Below, in pieces: positions 5,419-15,637 of a DNA stretch of 64,000 nucleotides. A model generated the notes under the pieces. That model did no database searches, was not told the DNA's origin, and was given only the letters and a program-made list of their open reading frames with translations. The translations under genes were made by a program, and so were the position numbers. How positions within the stretch are numbered: the first letter of the stretch is position 1; each line of letters begins with the position of its first letter. This stretch comes from Rhodothermus sp. GTDB lineage: Bacteria > Bacteroidota > Rhodothermia > Rhodothermales > Rhodothermaceae. The stretch covers positions 1 through 64,000 of the forward strand of contig JAUZRN010000004.1 of NCBI GenBank assembly GCA_030950375.1, written 5' to 3'.

Positions 5419-7764
5419 ATGGAGTTTCTCGGAGCGCTTACAGCAAGTCAGCCCATTCCAGGCGGCCTGGAGCTGCAGGCCGGTCCGGCGCGGCTGCGAA
5501 TTCAGGCACTGCATGATGGCCTCTTCCGCATCTGGTTGCATCCGGACGGCCAGCCTTTTTCCACCCATCCGTTTTCCTATGCGGTACGGTCGGAGTGCTT
5601 TGCAGCTGCTCCTCCTTCCGTAACGTTCCACAGTAGCGGAGACCATCTGGTATTGACCCAGGGCGCCTGGCGTGTAGTGGTACAGCGCAATCCGGTGCGG
5701 CTCTGGTTCGAAGGCACTTCGGGCACCCCTCTGGCTGCCGACAGTTTCGGCCCAAGCTGGGAGTCCGACCGTATCGCCGTCTGGAAAAAACGCGTCGAAG
5801 GAGAACGCTTCTTTGGATTGGGCGAAAAAACCGGACCGCTTGCGCGCACCGGCCGCGCCTATGAAAACTGGAATACGGACGACTCGGGCTACAACACCCG
5901 GGACGATCCCCTCTACAAAACGATTCCGTTTTACCTGGCTCTCTGCCCGACCGCCGACCAGCATTTCGAAGCCTACGGCATCTTTTTCGACAATACGTTT
6001 CGTTCGTGGTTCGACTTTGGGGGTCGGGCCCCGGAGCATGTAAGCTTCGGAGCCGACGGAGGCGAGCTGGTTTATTACTTTCTGGCAGGCCCCACCCCGG
6101 CCGAGGTGTTGGCCCGCTATACGTGGCTGACCGGACGGTTTCCGCTCCCCCCTCGATGGGCCCTGGGCTATCACCAGAGCCGCTGGAGCTACTACCCGGA
6201 AGCAGTCGTAAAGGCACTGGTTGCGGAATTTCGAGCACGCCACCTGCCCCTCGACGTCGTGCACCTCGATATTCATTACATGGACGGCTACCGCATCTTT
6301 ACCTGGGACCCGGCGCGTTTTCCCGATCCACACCGACTGGCCCGAGAGTTACGTCAACAGGGGGTTCGGCTGGTAACCATTGTAGATCCCGGCGTCAAGG
6401 TAGATCCGGGCTATCGTGTGCATGACGAAGGACTGGCTGAAAATGCATTTGTACGTTACCCGGATGGCCGTCCGTACGCAGGCAACGTCTGGCCAGGACG
6501 GTGTTACTTTCCAGACTTTACCGATCCAAAGGCACGGGCCTGGTTTGGACGATATGTAGGCGAATTCCTTCAGACAGGCATCGCGGGCTTCTGGTGCGAC
6601 ATGAACGAACCCGCTATATTCGGTGGCGGCACGATGCCCGACCTGGTCATGCACCAACTCGAAGGACGTGGCGGCACCCACCGGCAGGCGCACAACGTCT
6701 ACGGCCTGCTTATGGCCCGTGCCGTGTGGGAAGGCTGTCGGCAGCATGCCCCCGATTTGCGGCCGTTTGTGATCACGCGAGCGGCCTATGCCGGCGTCCA
6801 ACGCTACGCATGCGTCTGGACCGGTGACAATGTAGCGGACTGGTCACATCTACGTCAGGCGCTCATCATGATGCTTTCGTTGGGACTCAGCGGCCAGCCC
6901 TTTTCCGGAAGTGACATCGGCGGCTTTATCGGTACCCCTTCGCCGGAGCTGTATGCCCGCTGGATTCAGCTGGGTGCCTGTTCTCCCCTATTCCGCACCC
7001 ATACTGCCCATGACACACCGGCTCAGGAACCCTGGAGCTTTGGCGAAGAAGTCGAAGCAATTGCCCGTAAATACCTGAAGTGGCGCTACCAGCTGCTCCC
7101 GTACCTCTACACCTGCTTTGAAGAACACCTGCGCACCGGTATGCCCGTGCTACGCCCCCTCTGGCTGCATGACTTTGAGGATCCGCGTACGCATGACATC
7201 GACGATGCCTTCTTGCTGGGCTCCCAGATACTGGTAGCGCCCGTCTTGGAGCCAGGCGCCCGTAACCGCCACGTCTATCTACCGAGCGGTCGCTGGTATG
7301 ACTTCTGGAGCGACCGTTGCTACGAAGGCCCTGCCGAAATCCTCGTTGAAGCGCCACTGGCCCTCATGCCGGTCTTCGTCCGAGCCGGCACCGTCCTGCC
7401 CCTGGGGCCGGCCCTTCAGCATACCGACGAACCCTACGAGATGCTGGAGCTACATGTTTATCCCGGCCAGGGCGGTGGTATGCTCTATGAAGACGATGGG
7501 CACTCATGGGCTTACGAAGCGGGCATTTTCCGCCGCACGACGTTCACGTTGGAAGCCACTTCCTCCCGGCTATCGCTAAAGGCCCACACCGAAGGCCCCT
7601 ACCGTTCGTCAATCACCCGCCTTCGCCTTTACTGGCATGGGTGTCAAGCGCTCCAGCCCTTACAGGTGGACGGGCAGACTGTCACGCCCCACTATGATCC
7701 CGTTCGTCGCTATCTGATCGCAGACCTGCCTGCACATTTTATCCACGTGCATACCGAAGCCTGA
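5419..7764 (+). CDS. Glycoside hydrolase family 31 alpha-glucosidase
   Basis: This 781-residue protein has the GH31 layout: an N-terminal beta-sandwich, a TIM barrel, and C-terminal beta domains. The nucleophile is Asp394 in WCDMNEP, and the acid/base is Asp470 in WTGDNVADW. The substrate-binding segments DIHYMDGYR, HQSRWSYY and GSDIGGF are all present. No signal peptide is visible, so it probably acts in the cytoplasm on maltose or maltooligosaccharides taken up from starch or released from glycogen. GH31 also includes alpha-xylosidases and related activities, so specificity remains open. It is monocistronic and divergent from the patatin gene. The ATG at 5419 gives the start expected for the N-terminal domain. 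Confidence 0.93.
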   Translation: MEFLGALTASQPIPGGLELQAGPARLRIQALHDGLFRIWLHPDGQPFSTHPFSYAVRSECFAAAPPSVTFHSSGDHLVLTQGAWRVVVQRNPVRLWFEGTSGTPLAADSFGPSWESDRIAVWKKRVEGERFFGLGEKTGPLARTGRAYENWNTDDSGYNTRDDPLYKTIPFYLALCPTADQHFEAYGIFFDNTFRSWFDFGGRAPEHVSFGADGGELVYYFLAGPTPAEVLARYTWLTGRFPLPPRWALGYHQSRWSYYPEAVVKALVAEFRARHLPLDVVHLDIHYMDGYRIFTWDPARFPDPHRLARELRQQGVRLVTIVDPGVKVDPGYRVHDEGLAENAFVRYPDGRPYAGNVWPGRCYFPDFTDPKARAWFGRYVGEFLQTGIAGFWCDMNEPAIFGGGTMPDLVMHQLEGRGGTHRQAHNVYGLLMARAVWEGCRQHAPDLRPFVITRAAYAGVQRYACVWTGDNVADWSHLRQALIMMLSLGLSGQPFSGSDIGGFIGTPSPELYARWIQLGACSPLFRTHTAHDTPAQEPWSFGEEVEAIARKYLKWRYQLLPYLYTCFEEHLRTGMPVLRPLWLHDFEDPRTHDIDDAFLLGSQILVAPVLEPGARNRHVYLPSGRWYDFWSDRCYEGPAEILVEAPLALMPVFVRAGTVLPLGPALQHTDEPYEMLELHVYPGQGGGMLYEDDGHSWAYEAGIFRRTTFTLEATSSRLSLKAHTEGPYRSSITRLRLYWHGCQALQPLQVDGQTVTPHYDPVRRYLIADLPAHFIHVHTEA

Positions 7765-7966
7765 CGCCCACCCGTCTGACAACAGCGGCCGGCTCGCTTG
7801 CGTCGGCTCACCCATGCATCATGAAAACGGTTCCAGAAAGGACAACCATCACCGGTCGTTCAAACAGCTATCTTGAATATCCGTTATGATTTTCGTAAAT
7901 TATTGCATTATAGCACCCCACCGATCGACGGTTGCCATCCTGCCTACCAATCCGAACAAAAGAGAC

Positions 7967-8737
7967 ATGCCAATGCGCGTTCTATTTGTTTCCAGTGAAA
8001 TTATCCCCTTTGTGCAGGTGAGCGAGGTTGCGGAACTGGTCCGCCTGCTCCCGGAACGGCTACAGGAGGCCGGCGTGGTAGAGCCGCGCATCATGATGCC
8101 GCGCTATGGAGTCATTAGCGAACGTCGAAACCGCTTACATGAGGTTATTCGTCTTTCGGGCACCCACATACCCCTCGGAAAAGACCAGGAGACGCTCAAG
8201 GTCAAGGTAGCCGCCATTCCCGGCATTCGGTTGCAGGTCTACTTTATGGACAACACCCGCTATTTCAAACGTAAGGGCGTCTATGCCGATAAAGAGGGGA
8301 CGGAGTTTCCGGACAACGCAGCGCGGGCGCTGTTTTTCGGTCGGGCCGTTCTGGAAACTGTGCGGAAACTGGGCTGGGCGCCGGACATTGTACACGCGTT
8401 TGGTAGTCTGGCAGGTCTGGTGCCGTTTCTGCTCACCACCGAATATGCGCAGGATCCGCTCTTTGCACGCGCACGGCGGGTCTACACTCCGGATGGCCTT
8501 GCGTTAAAAGCCCGTCTGCGCGCTGTGGTGTTGGAGAAGTTACGGCTCCCCAAAGACGAGCTCCTGGTGGACCGCTCGCTGGATGAAGCAGGCCGTGCCC
8601 GGGCCGAAGTGGTGGCTTATCCCGCTTCGCTGCAGCCGCTTGAGAGCGAAGCGATGCAGTTTGCGGTGGAACCTGATGCTATTGTGGAGCAGGCAGCTGC
8701 ACTTTATGAACAGCTACTCAGTAGTGTGCCGGCCTGA
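7967..8737 (+). CDS. Short GT5-like protein (glycogen synthase N-terminal domain only)
   Basis: The protein has about 256 residues and matches only the N-terminal half of glycogen/starch synthase: MRVLFVSSEIIPF at the start, then MPRYG and DIVHAFG. The ADP-glucose-binding KTGGL motif is replaced by QVSEV, and the whole C-terminal nucleotide-binding domain is missing, so it cannot be a normal glycogen synthase. The last 40 residues are unlike GT5. It is followed by a DUF4270-like lipoprotein, an association I recall from other Bacteroidota, which hints at an envelope role. The start is ATG 7967 or 7973; an in-frame start at 7886 would add residues unlike the family. Its function is unknown. 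Confidence 0.8.
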   Translation: MPMRVLFVSSEIIPFVQVSEVAELVRLLPERLQEAGVVEPRIMMPRYGVISERRNRLHEVIRLSGTHIPLGKDQETLKVKVAAIPGIRLQVYFMDNTRYFKRKGVYADKEGTEFPDNAARALFFGRAVLETVRKLGWAPDIVHAFGSLAGLVPFLLTTEYAQDPLFARARRVYTPDGLALKARLRAVVLEKLRLPKDELLVDRSLDEAGRARAEVVAYPASLQPLESEAMQFAVEPDAIVEQAAALYEQLLSSVPA

Positions 8738-8803
8738 ACACGCCGGTCGGGGAAAACTTGCACGTAGCTCCTGCGTTAATCGAACCGTTCCAAAGCACAG
8801 GCA

Positions 8804-8833
8804 AGCCCCTCGACACCGTCGAGAGGGCTTTTG
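8804..8833 (+). terminator. Intrinsic terminator
   Basis: AGCCCCTCGAC and GTCGAGAGGGCT form a near-perfect stem with a three-base loop, followed by a short T run. It separates the short GT5-like gene from the lipoprotein gene, so the latter probably has its own promoter in 8834-8906. Confidence 0.8.
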
Positions 8834-8906
8834 CCTTTCTCGAACACGAAACGACGGCCGGATATCGTTCTTTAGGCGCGGCCCCACGGGTCAGTTGAAG
8901 ACATCC

Positions 8907-10058
8907 ATGCAACGTTTGTCTATCTGGAGTCTCGGCGTATTGCTTTTGCTGTTCACGGCAGGCTGCGACGATCCGTCAGCCGTGGGCCTTGGACTCATCG
9001 GCGAAGAAGGAATACCTCAGACTGTGCGGCTGCCGGTTGATTCCGTGCTGACGGCTTCGCAGCGGGATCGTACCGGGAACACCTCACAGGTGCTGGCCGG
9101 TCGCGTGGCCGATCCGCTGTTCGGTACCCTGGCCGCCACGGGCTATCTGGACTTCATTAGAAGTCCGGGGACCCGTGTAGACACCACCATCGTCAGTGTA
9201 CGCCTGGAGCTCAGGCGGAGTTACCTCTACGGCGACACACTCGCTCCAGTAACGCTGGCACTGCACGACATGCTGGAAGACTGGCCCTTCAGTGGGGTTG
9301 CGTCCGACACCACGCTAAGCGCCGGCCCTCAGGTACGTACCTTTACGTTTGCGCCCACCGACACGCTTGTACAGGTTGAACTGCCTGCCGACTGGATTGC
9401 TGTACACGACACTACGCTGCGCAGCAATACGTTTTCCACCAGCTTTCACGGGTTTCAGCTAACGCCGGTAGCCGGTAATGCGGTGGTAGGCTTTCGGTTC
9501 GCAACAGCCCGGATGGTTATCATAACCGCGACCGATACACTCACCTTTACAGCCTCCAAGGCTCTGACCACCGTGGTGCAGGAACGCACGGCGTCGCTAC
9601 CCGATGGACGCGCATTGTTACAGGATGGCACTGGCAGCATTGTACGTTTGCGTTTCAACTTCTTAGCTGACAGCGTCTACGAGGCCGGCCTGCATGCGGC
9701 CGTGCTGGAGGTGCCGCTGGATTCTGTACGGTTGCAACAGCAACCTGCAGGTTTTGTGCGACCACTTCCCCCCACTATCCGTCTGATCGGCGTTGATGCA
9801 GATGGCAACGTTCCGATCACTTCTCTGGGTACCCCTGTGGTCCTGGCTACGGCTACACCCGCCGACGGACGACTACGGTTTCGGCTTACCGGAACCGCTC
9901 TTCAGACCCTGCAACGGCTGATGCTCGGCGAAACGCCTATCCAGTATCTGCAGTTGGAGTTTCCCACGGAAGATAATACGCTCAGTCCCCTGTTGTTGTA
10001 CGCTGAGCCTTCCCAGGGTCCTATCCTGATTCTGATACTTACGCCGCCTTCGTCATGA
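8907..10058 (+). CDS. Outer-envelope lipoprotein, DUF4270-like
   Basis: The 383-residue protein starts with a lipoprotein signal (hydrophobic stretch ending LLFTAGC). The mature part begins DDPSAVGLGLIG, followed by beta-rich sequence with repeated segments such as VSVRLELR and LRFNFLAD. This start and the gene order after a short GT5-like gene fit the DUF4270 family of Bacteroidota, whose function is unknown. The ATG at 8907 is chosen because it gives the signal peptide; the longer frame from 8583 overlaps the previous gene. The stop overlaps the next start by four bases, so it is co-translated with the outer-membrane protein. Confidence 0.7.
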   Translation: MQRLSIWSLGVLLLLFTAGCDDPSAVGLGLIGEEGIPQTVRLPVDSVLTASQRDRTGNTSQVLAGRVADPLFGTLAATGYLDFIRSPGTRVDTTIVSVRLELRRSYLYGDTLAPVTLALHDMLEDWPFSGVASDTTLSAGPQVRTFTFAPTDTLVQVELPADWIAVHDTTLRSNTFSTSFHGFQLTPVAGNAVVGFRFATARMVIITATDTLTFTASKALTTVVQERTASLPDGRALLQDGTGSIVRLRFNFLADSVYEAGLHAAVLEVPLDSVRLQQQPAGFVRPLPPTIRLIGVDADGNVPITSLGTPVVLATATPADGRLRFRLTGTALQTLQRLMLGETPIQYLQLEFPTEDNTLSPLLLYAEPSQGPILILILTPPSS

Positions 10059-11386
10059 ATACACCTGCCTTCCAACGACTTGCGAGTCTGGTTCTGCTGC
10101 TCGGGCTGGTCCTTCCGGCCGCTGCCCAGCAGACAGGAGAAGGTTCTGTATACTCACGCTTCGGCCTGGGGAGCCGTATGCTTTACGCCTCGTCCCAGCA
10201 GCAGGCCATGGGCGGCGGAGGCGTAGCCCTGTCCAATCTGAACTACCTGAACCTGAGCAATCCGGCCACCTGGTCGGCGCAGGTACTGACCCGCGCCAGT
10301 GGTAGCGTGCTCTTTCAGCGCCTCTGGGCCACTGATGCTTCAGGAAACACCTCGCGTCTGGGCTCTGGAGCCCTACAGGCCGTGCATCTGAGCTTTCCGC
10401 TTCGAACGCGCCGGATTGGCCTGGGGTTGGGTTTTCGACCGTACACTCGGGCTAATTACCTGGTACGAACCAATGCCTTGCTGGCACATCCCGATCTGGG
10501 AGATACCGTCCGCTATCAGATAGATTATGCCGGGGAAGGCGGCCTGCAGCAGCTAAACGTCGGCGTGGGGGTTTATGTGCATCCGCAACTCAGCGTGGGC
10601 CTGCGGGCCGATCTGATTTTCGGTATCATTGAGCACACACAGCGCACGCGTTTTTTTGACCCGGATCTTCCGAGCCTCATTCCTACGGAATACGCTCCGA
10701 CCCTGTTTGCGACTTCCACGCGTCTGGCCGGCGTGCGAGCTACAGCAGGGTTGCTCTTTCGACTGCCGCTCGGCGACCAACAAACTTCGAACGCCCTGGC
10801 GCTGGGGGTGACGTTTTCGACCCCGACCACGCTGCGCGCCACCCGCGTGTACACCCTGGGCGAAAGCCTGGACCGAGATACCCTGAAAACTGCTCTCCAT
10901 GGAGACGTCTACCTCCCGCTCTCGGTCGCCTGGGGGGTGTCCTATCAGCAGGACAGTCGCTGGACGTTCGTGTTAGATGGACTATACGAACCCTGGTCTC
11001 GCTTCCGCAGTGATCTGCCTTTTGCCGGCTATATTCCGAATGGCGAAAATCTTTTTAAGGACTTTGTACGGCTATCGGCCGGTCTTGAATACCTGCCGGC
11101 TGGAACCGATTATTCTGCTCCGTATTTTCACCAGGTAGCGTACCGTCTCGGAATTTACTGGGAGCGAGCTTACGTCGATCCGAGACCAGAAGTCTCCCTG
11201 CGCACGCTGGCTGTAACGGCCGGGCTAAGCTTTCCGACGTTGTTTCCTGGCACGCGCCTTGACGTTAACCTGACCGCAGGCGTACGCGGAACGACCGCCT
11301 ACAACCTTGTACGCGATGTATATTACCGTATCGGAGTAAGTCTCAACGTGGGCGAACGCTGGTTCCTGCAGCGACGCTTTAACTGA
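10055..11386 (+). CDS. Outer-membrane beta-barrel protein
   Basis: The 443-residue protein has a clear signal peptide (LVLLLGLVLPAAAQQ), then YSRFGLGSRM and alternating amphipathic strands typical of a FadL-like barrel found in many Bacteroidota. It ends with an aromatic residue close to the C-terminus (RWFLQRRFN). It overlaps the lipoprotein stop by four bases, which suggests the two form a complex at the outer membrane. No transport substrate can be assigned. Confidence 0.75.
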   Translation: MNTPAFQRLASLVLLLGLVLPAAAQQTGEGSVYSRFGLGSRMLYASSQQQAMGGGGVALSNLNYLNLSNPATWSAQVLTRASGSVLFQRLWATDASGNTSRLGSGALQAVHLSFPLRTRRIGLGLGFRPYTRANYLVRTNALLAHPDLGDTVRYQIDYAGEGGLQQLNVGVGVYVHPQLSVGLRADLIFGIIEHTQRTRFFDPDLPSLIPTEYAPTLFATSTRLAGVRATAGLLFRLPLGDQQTSNALALGVTFSTPTTLRATRVYTLGESLDRDTLKTALHGDVYLPLSVAWGVSYQQDSRWTFVLDGLYEPWSRFRSDLPFAGYIPNGENLFKDFVRLSAGLEYLPAGTDYSAPYFHQVAYRLGIYWERAYVDPRPEVSLRTLAVTAGLSFPTLFPGTRLDVNLTAGVRGTTAYNLVRDVYYRIGVSLNVGERWFLQRRFN

Positions 11387-11420
11387 ATGCGATATCTGCC
11401 AACCAGTCGATAAACAGACG

Positions 11421-12806
11421 ATGATCCGGGCTACAGAGACTTTTGCAGGGCAAGCTCCCCACAACAGGGGCCTCTGGAGCGGCCTCCTTGGACTGCTCCT
11501 GATGGTCTTCAGCGCCCAGGCTCAGCCGGTTGCCGCCCAGCATCCTGAGCATCATGAAGTCGATGAGCATACCAAGGCAGTGAACTACAGCCTCTATTAT
11601 GAATACTTCAAAAACAGAGACTACGCAGCGGCCCTGCCCTATCTACGTTGGATGATCCAGCATGCGCCCGAGTATGCGGGCCCCGGACGCAAAGACGATC
11701 GCAATTTTGAACGCATTATCAAAATTCACGAAGAGCTGGCCAAAGCGAGCGACGATCCGGAAATCGCCCGGGTTCATCTGGACTCTGCGCTGGCCTATTT
11801 TGACCTGGCGCTGGAAGTATTGCCGGAACGGGGGGTTGACCTGGACACGGTTACCTGGTACATCCGCCGAGGTCGGCTTATCCAGCGCTTTCCGGAATTG
11901 TTGGCCGATCGTCAGCAAGAAGCCGCTGCCTACTACCGCAAGGCATTTGAGCTGGAGCCAGAACGCGTAGACGACTACTCCATCCAGGTCGTCATCGCAG
12001 AGCTGGTCCAGGAAGGCCGAAAAGAAGAAGCCGTTGCGTTCATGGATCAAGTGGAAGCTGCACTGGGCGACGATCCAGAGCGGACCTCATTGATGGAATA
12101 CATTACCACGGTCCGGGATAATCTCTTCCAGACGCCCGAAGAGCGCATGGCTTTCCTGGAGGATCGACTGGCCAAAGACTCCACAAATCTGGAGCTCATC
12201 TCGGAGCTATTCGACATCTATCGCCAGTTGGGCGAACGCGAAAAAATGTACCAGTTGGCTGAGCGACTCCTTGCCCTGAAGCAAGACGCGCACACCTATC
12301 ACATGGTCGGGAAGCTTTACCTGGACGACGGCGAACCCGCCAGAGCACTGGAGTACTTCCGCCAGGCAATGAAGGCCCCAGGCTTAGACGAAGTTGCCCG
12401 CGAGCTCTACTTCAATGCCGGCGTAGCCGAACAGCAGCTCGGACGTCTGGCCAACGCCCGCACCTATTTCCGGCGTGCCCTGCAGGTTGATCCCCAGTTT
12501 GGCAGAGCCTACCTTGCTATTGGTGACCTGTATGCCCAGGCGGTCGCCGAGTGTGGCAGCCAGCTGGAACGTGAAGATCGCGCGGTCTACTGGCTGGCAG
12601 TTGACTACTATGAACGGGCCAAACGCGTAGATCCTTCGGTAGCCAACGAAGCCAATCGCAAAATCAACACGTACCGCAAGTATTTCCCGGATCAGGAAGC
12701 CCTCTTTTTCAAAGGATGGAAAGTCGGTCAGCCCTATAAGATCGATTATGGCTGCTACGCCTGGATCAACGAAGAAACCACCGTCAAACCACCTCCTTCT
12801 TCCTAA
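11421..12806 (+). CDS. Secreted or periplasmic TPR-repeat protein
   Basis: The 461-residue protein begins with a likely signal segment (LLGLLLMVFSAQAQP) and then carries several tetratricopeptide repeats, such as AALPYLRWMIQHAPEY, AAAYYRKAFELEPER, ALEYFRQAMKAPG and ARTYFRRALQVDPQFGRAYLAIGDLY. TPR proteins act as scaffolds. Many Bacteroidota carry such periplasmic TPR proteins of unknown partner. It lies 34 bases after the outer-membrane protein in the same direction, probably in one transcript with it, and is followed by a strong terminator. Confidence 0.8.
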   Translation: MIRATETFAGQAPHNRGLWSGLLGLLLMVFSAQAQPVAAQHPEHHEVDEHTKAVNYSLYYEYFKNRDYAAALPYLRWMIQHAPEYAGPGRKDDRNFERIIKIHEELAKASDDPEIARVHLDSALAYFDLALEVLPERGVDLDTVTWYIRRGRLIQRFPELLADRQQEAAAYYRKAFELEPERVDDYSIQVVIAELVQEGRKEEAVAFMDQVEAALGDDPERTSLMEYITTVRDNLFQTPEERMAFLEDRLAKDSTNLELISELFDIYRQLGEREKMYQLAERLLALKQDAHTYHMVGKLYLDDGEPARALEYFRQAMKAPGLDEVARELYFNAGVAEQQLGRLANARTYFRRALQVDPQFGRAYLAIGDLYAQAVAECGSQLEREDRAVYWLAVDYYERAKRVDPSVANEANRKINTYRKYFPDQEALFFKGWKVGQPYKIDYGCYAWINEETTVKPPPSS

Positions 12807-12822
12807 AGGAAGATTCCATCCC

Positions 12823-12860
12823 AAGAAGGCCGGTCCCCACAGCCGGCCTTCTTCTTTTTA
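12823..12860 (+). terminator. Intrinsic terminator after the TPR gene
   Basis: A perfect 11-base-pair stem AAGAAGGCCGG/CCGGCCTTCTT with a nine-base loop is followed by a T-rich tract. It closes the lipoprotein-barrel-TPR unit ahead of enolase. Confidence 0.9.
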
Positions 12861-12952
12861 CGCAAAGCGCTTTCCTTCCCCGGTATTTCGCTTGAGCTTT
12901 GGCAGAAAGATCGCGAACTTCCTCCTGAGTTTTTAGCAAACCAAAGGGATGA

Positions 12953-14245
<1,293 letters not shown>

Positions 14246-14248
14246 CCG

Positions 14249-14554
14249 ATGCCCGTGTCTCGCTACACCGACTTGTCCCGACAGAGCAGACGGCGTCGCC
14301 GCCTGTTCGCGCTGGTGATGTTGTTGCTGCTGGTATGGATCGCCTTTTTCGACAGCCATAGCCTCTACCGGCGCCTCCGGTGGAGCTATGAGGCGGCTCG
14401 CCTGCGGGTCCAGAACGAAGCGCTCCGTCAGGCGATCGATTCGCTTCAGCAACAGCTGAAACACGGGATATCTGACGAGATGGTTGAGCGCATCGCCCGC
14501 GAGCAATACGGCATGCGCCGTCCGGGTGAAACGGTATACCGCGTCGAAGAATAA
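14249..14554 (+). CDS. Septum formation initiator protein, DivIC/FtsB-like
   Basis: The 101-residue protein has an arginine-rich cytoplasmic start (RQSRRRRR), one membrane segment (LFALVMLLLLVWIAFF), a coiled coil (RVQNEALRQAIDSLQQQL) and the conserved C-terminal part ERIAREQYGMRRPGE. This is the architecture of DivIC/FtsB, which joins FtsL and FtsQ/DivIB in the divisome. The location directly after eno is common for this family in many bacteria, which supports the call. Confidence 0.92.
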   Translation: MPVSRYTDLSRQSRRRRRLFALVMLLLLVWIAFFDSHSLYRRLRWSYEAARLRVQNEALRQAIDSLQQQLKHGISDEMVERIAREQYGMRRPGETVYRVEE

Positions 14555-14566
14555 CGCTGCACGTTG

Positions 14567-15568
14567 ATGAGCGCTTCGGTTCCTGCCTTTGCCATTGGCA
14601 TTGATCTGGGAGGTACCACCATCAAGGCCGCGTTGGTAGAACGCGGCGTGGGTATCCAGCACGAGATGAGTCGTCCCACAGAAGCCGAGGAGGGCCCGCC
14701 CCATGTCATCCGTCGAATTGTCGAGATGATTCAGTCACTTATTGAGCGGGCCCCTAACCGAGAAATTGCCGGCATTGGCATCGGAGCACCGGGTACCGTC
14801 AACTGGGAGCGCACAGCGGTCATCTATCCGCCTAATTTGCCGGGCTGGGGCATCGTCGATCTACGTCAGGAACTTCAGAAAGCGCTGGGCCGCTCTTTAC
14901 CAGTCTTTGTCGAGAACGATGCCAATCTGGCTGGTCTGGGCTCAGCGCACTATGGGGCCGGACGACCGTTCGACTCGTTTATTATGGTAACGCTGGGAAC
15001 CGGCGTAGGCGGTGCCATCATCTACCGAAATCGCATCTTTCGAGGCACAACCGGCGGTGCTGGCGAAATTGGCCACATGAGTATCGACTATGAAGGACCG
15101 CTCGATCGTTACGGCATTGCCGGTTCTATCGAAGCCTATATCGGCCAGCGTTTTCTGTCGCGCTATGCCCGCTACCGGTTACTGACACACCGCGACAGTC
15201 TGGTGCATCAGATGGCCGGCGCAGACCTGCGCAACATCACCCCTCGCATCCTCTACGAAGCCGCTCGTGCCGGGGATGTGCTGGCCCGCGAAGTGTTGGC
15301 CTGGGCCGGACACAAACTGGGCTGTGTGCTGGCCTCAGCGGTCAATCTGCTTGACATTCACAAGATTGTTGTAGGGGGGGGTGTATCTGCTGCCGGCGAA
15401 TTCATCCTGGAGCCGACCCGCCAGACCCTTCGTCGCTACGTGATCCCCGCACTCCGCGACCGCGTAGAGGTTGTTCGCGAAACGCTGGGCAACGAGGCGG
15501 GCATGCTGGGAGCTGCCCAGCTGGTCTTTCAACTGCTGGAGCAGCCTCGGGAAGATCTGGAAGCCTGA
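14567..15568 (+). CDS. ROK-family sugar kinase lacking the zinc cysteines
   Basis: The 333-residue protein has the ROK ATP-binding start AIGIDLGGTTIKAAL, a substrate segment ENDANLAGLG, and TLGTGVGGAII. The family usually has a zinc loop with the pattern Gly-His ... Cys-x-Cys-Gly-x-x-Gly-Cys-x-Glu. Here Gly-His is kept (GEIGHMSI) but the cysteines are replaced (GPLDRYGIAGSIEAYIG). It probably phosphorylates glucose or another hexose, and the position after enolase suits glucokinase. The enzyme is either stabilised without zinc or has a different specificity. The ATG at 14567 is preferred to the TTG one codon before. Confidence 0.88.
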   Translation: MSASVPAFAIGIDLGGTTIKAALVERGVGIQHEMSRPTEAEEGPPHVIRRIVEMIQSLIERAPNREIAGIGIGAPGTVNWERTAVIYPPNLPGWGIVDLRQELQKALGRSLPVFVENDANLAGLGSAHYGAGRPFDSFIMVTLGTGVGGAIIYRNRIFRGTTGGAGEIGHMSIDYEGPLDRYGIAGSIEAYIGQRFLSRYARYRLLTHRDSLVHQMAGADLRNITPRILYEAARAGDVLAREVLAWAGHKLGCVLASAVNLLDIHKIVVGGGVSAAGEFILEPTRQTLRRYVIPALRDRVEVVRETLGNEAGMLGAAQLVFQLLEQPREDLEA

Positions 15569-15637
15569 GCTGGGAACCCCCTGTCCCTTGTCCGGTGCAT
15601 TTTTTATTACCCATGAGAGCATAGCTACGCGGATCCG

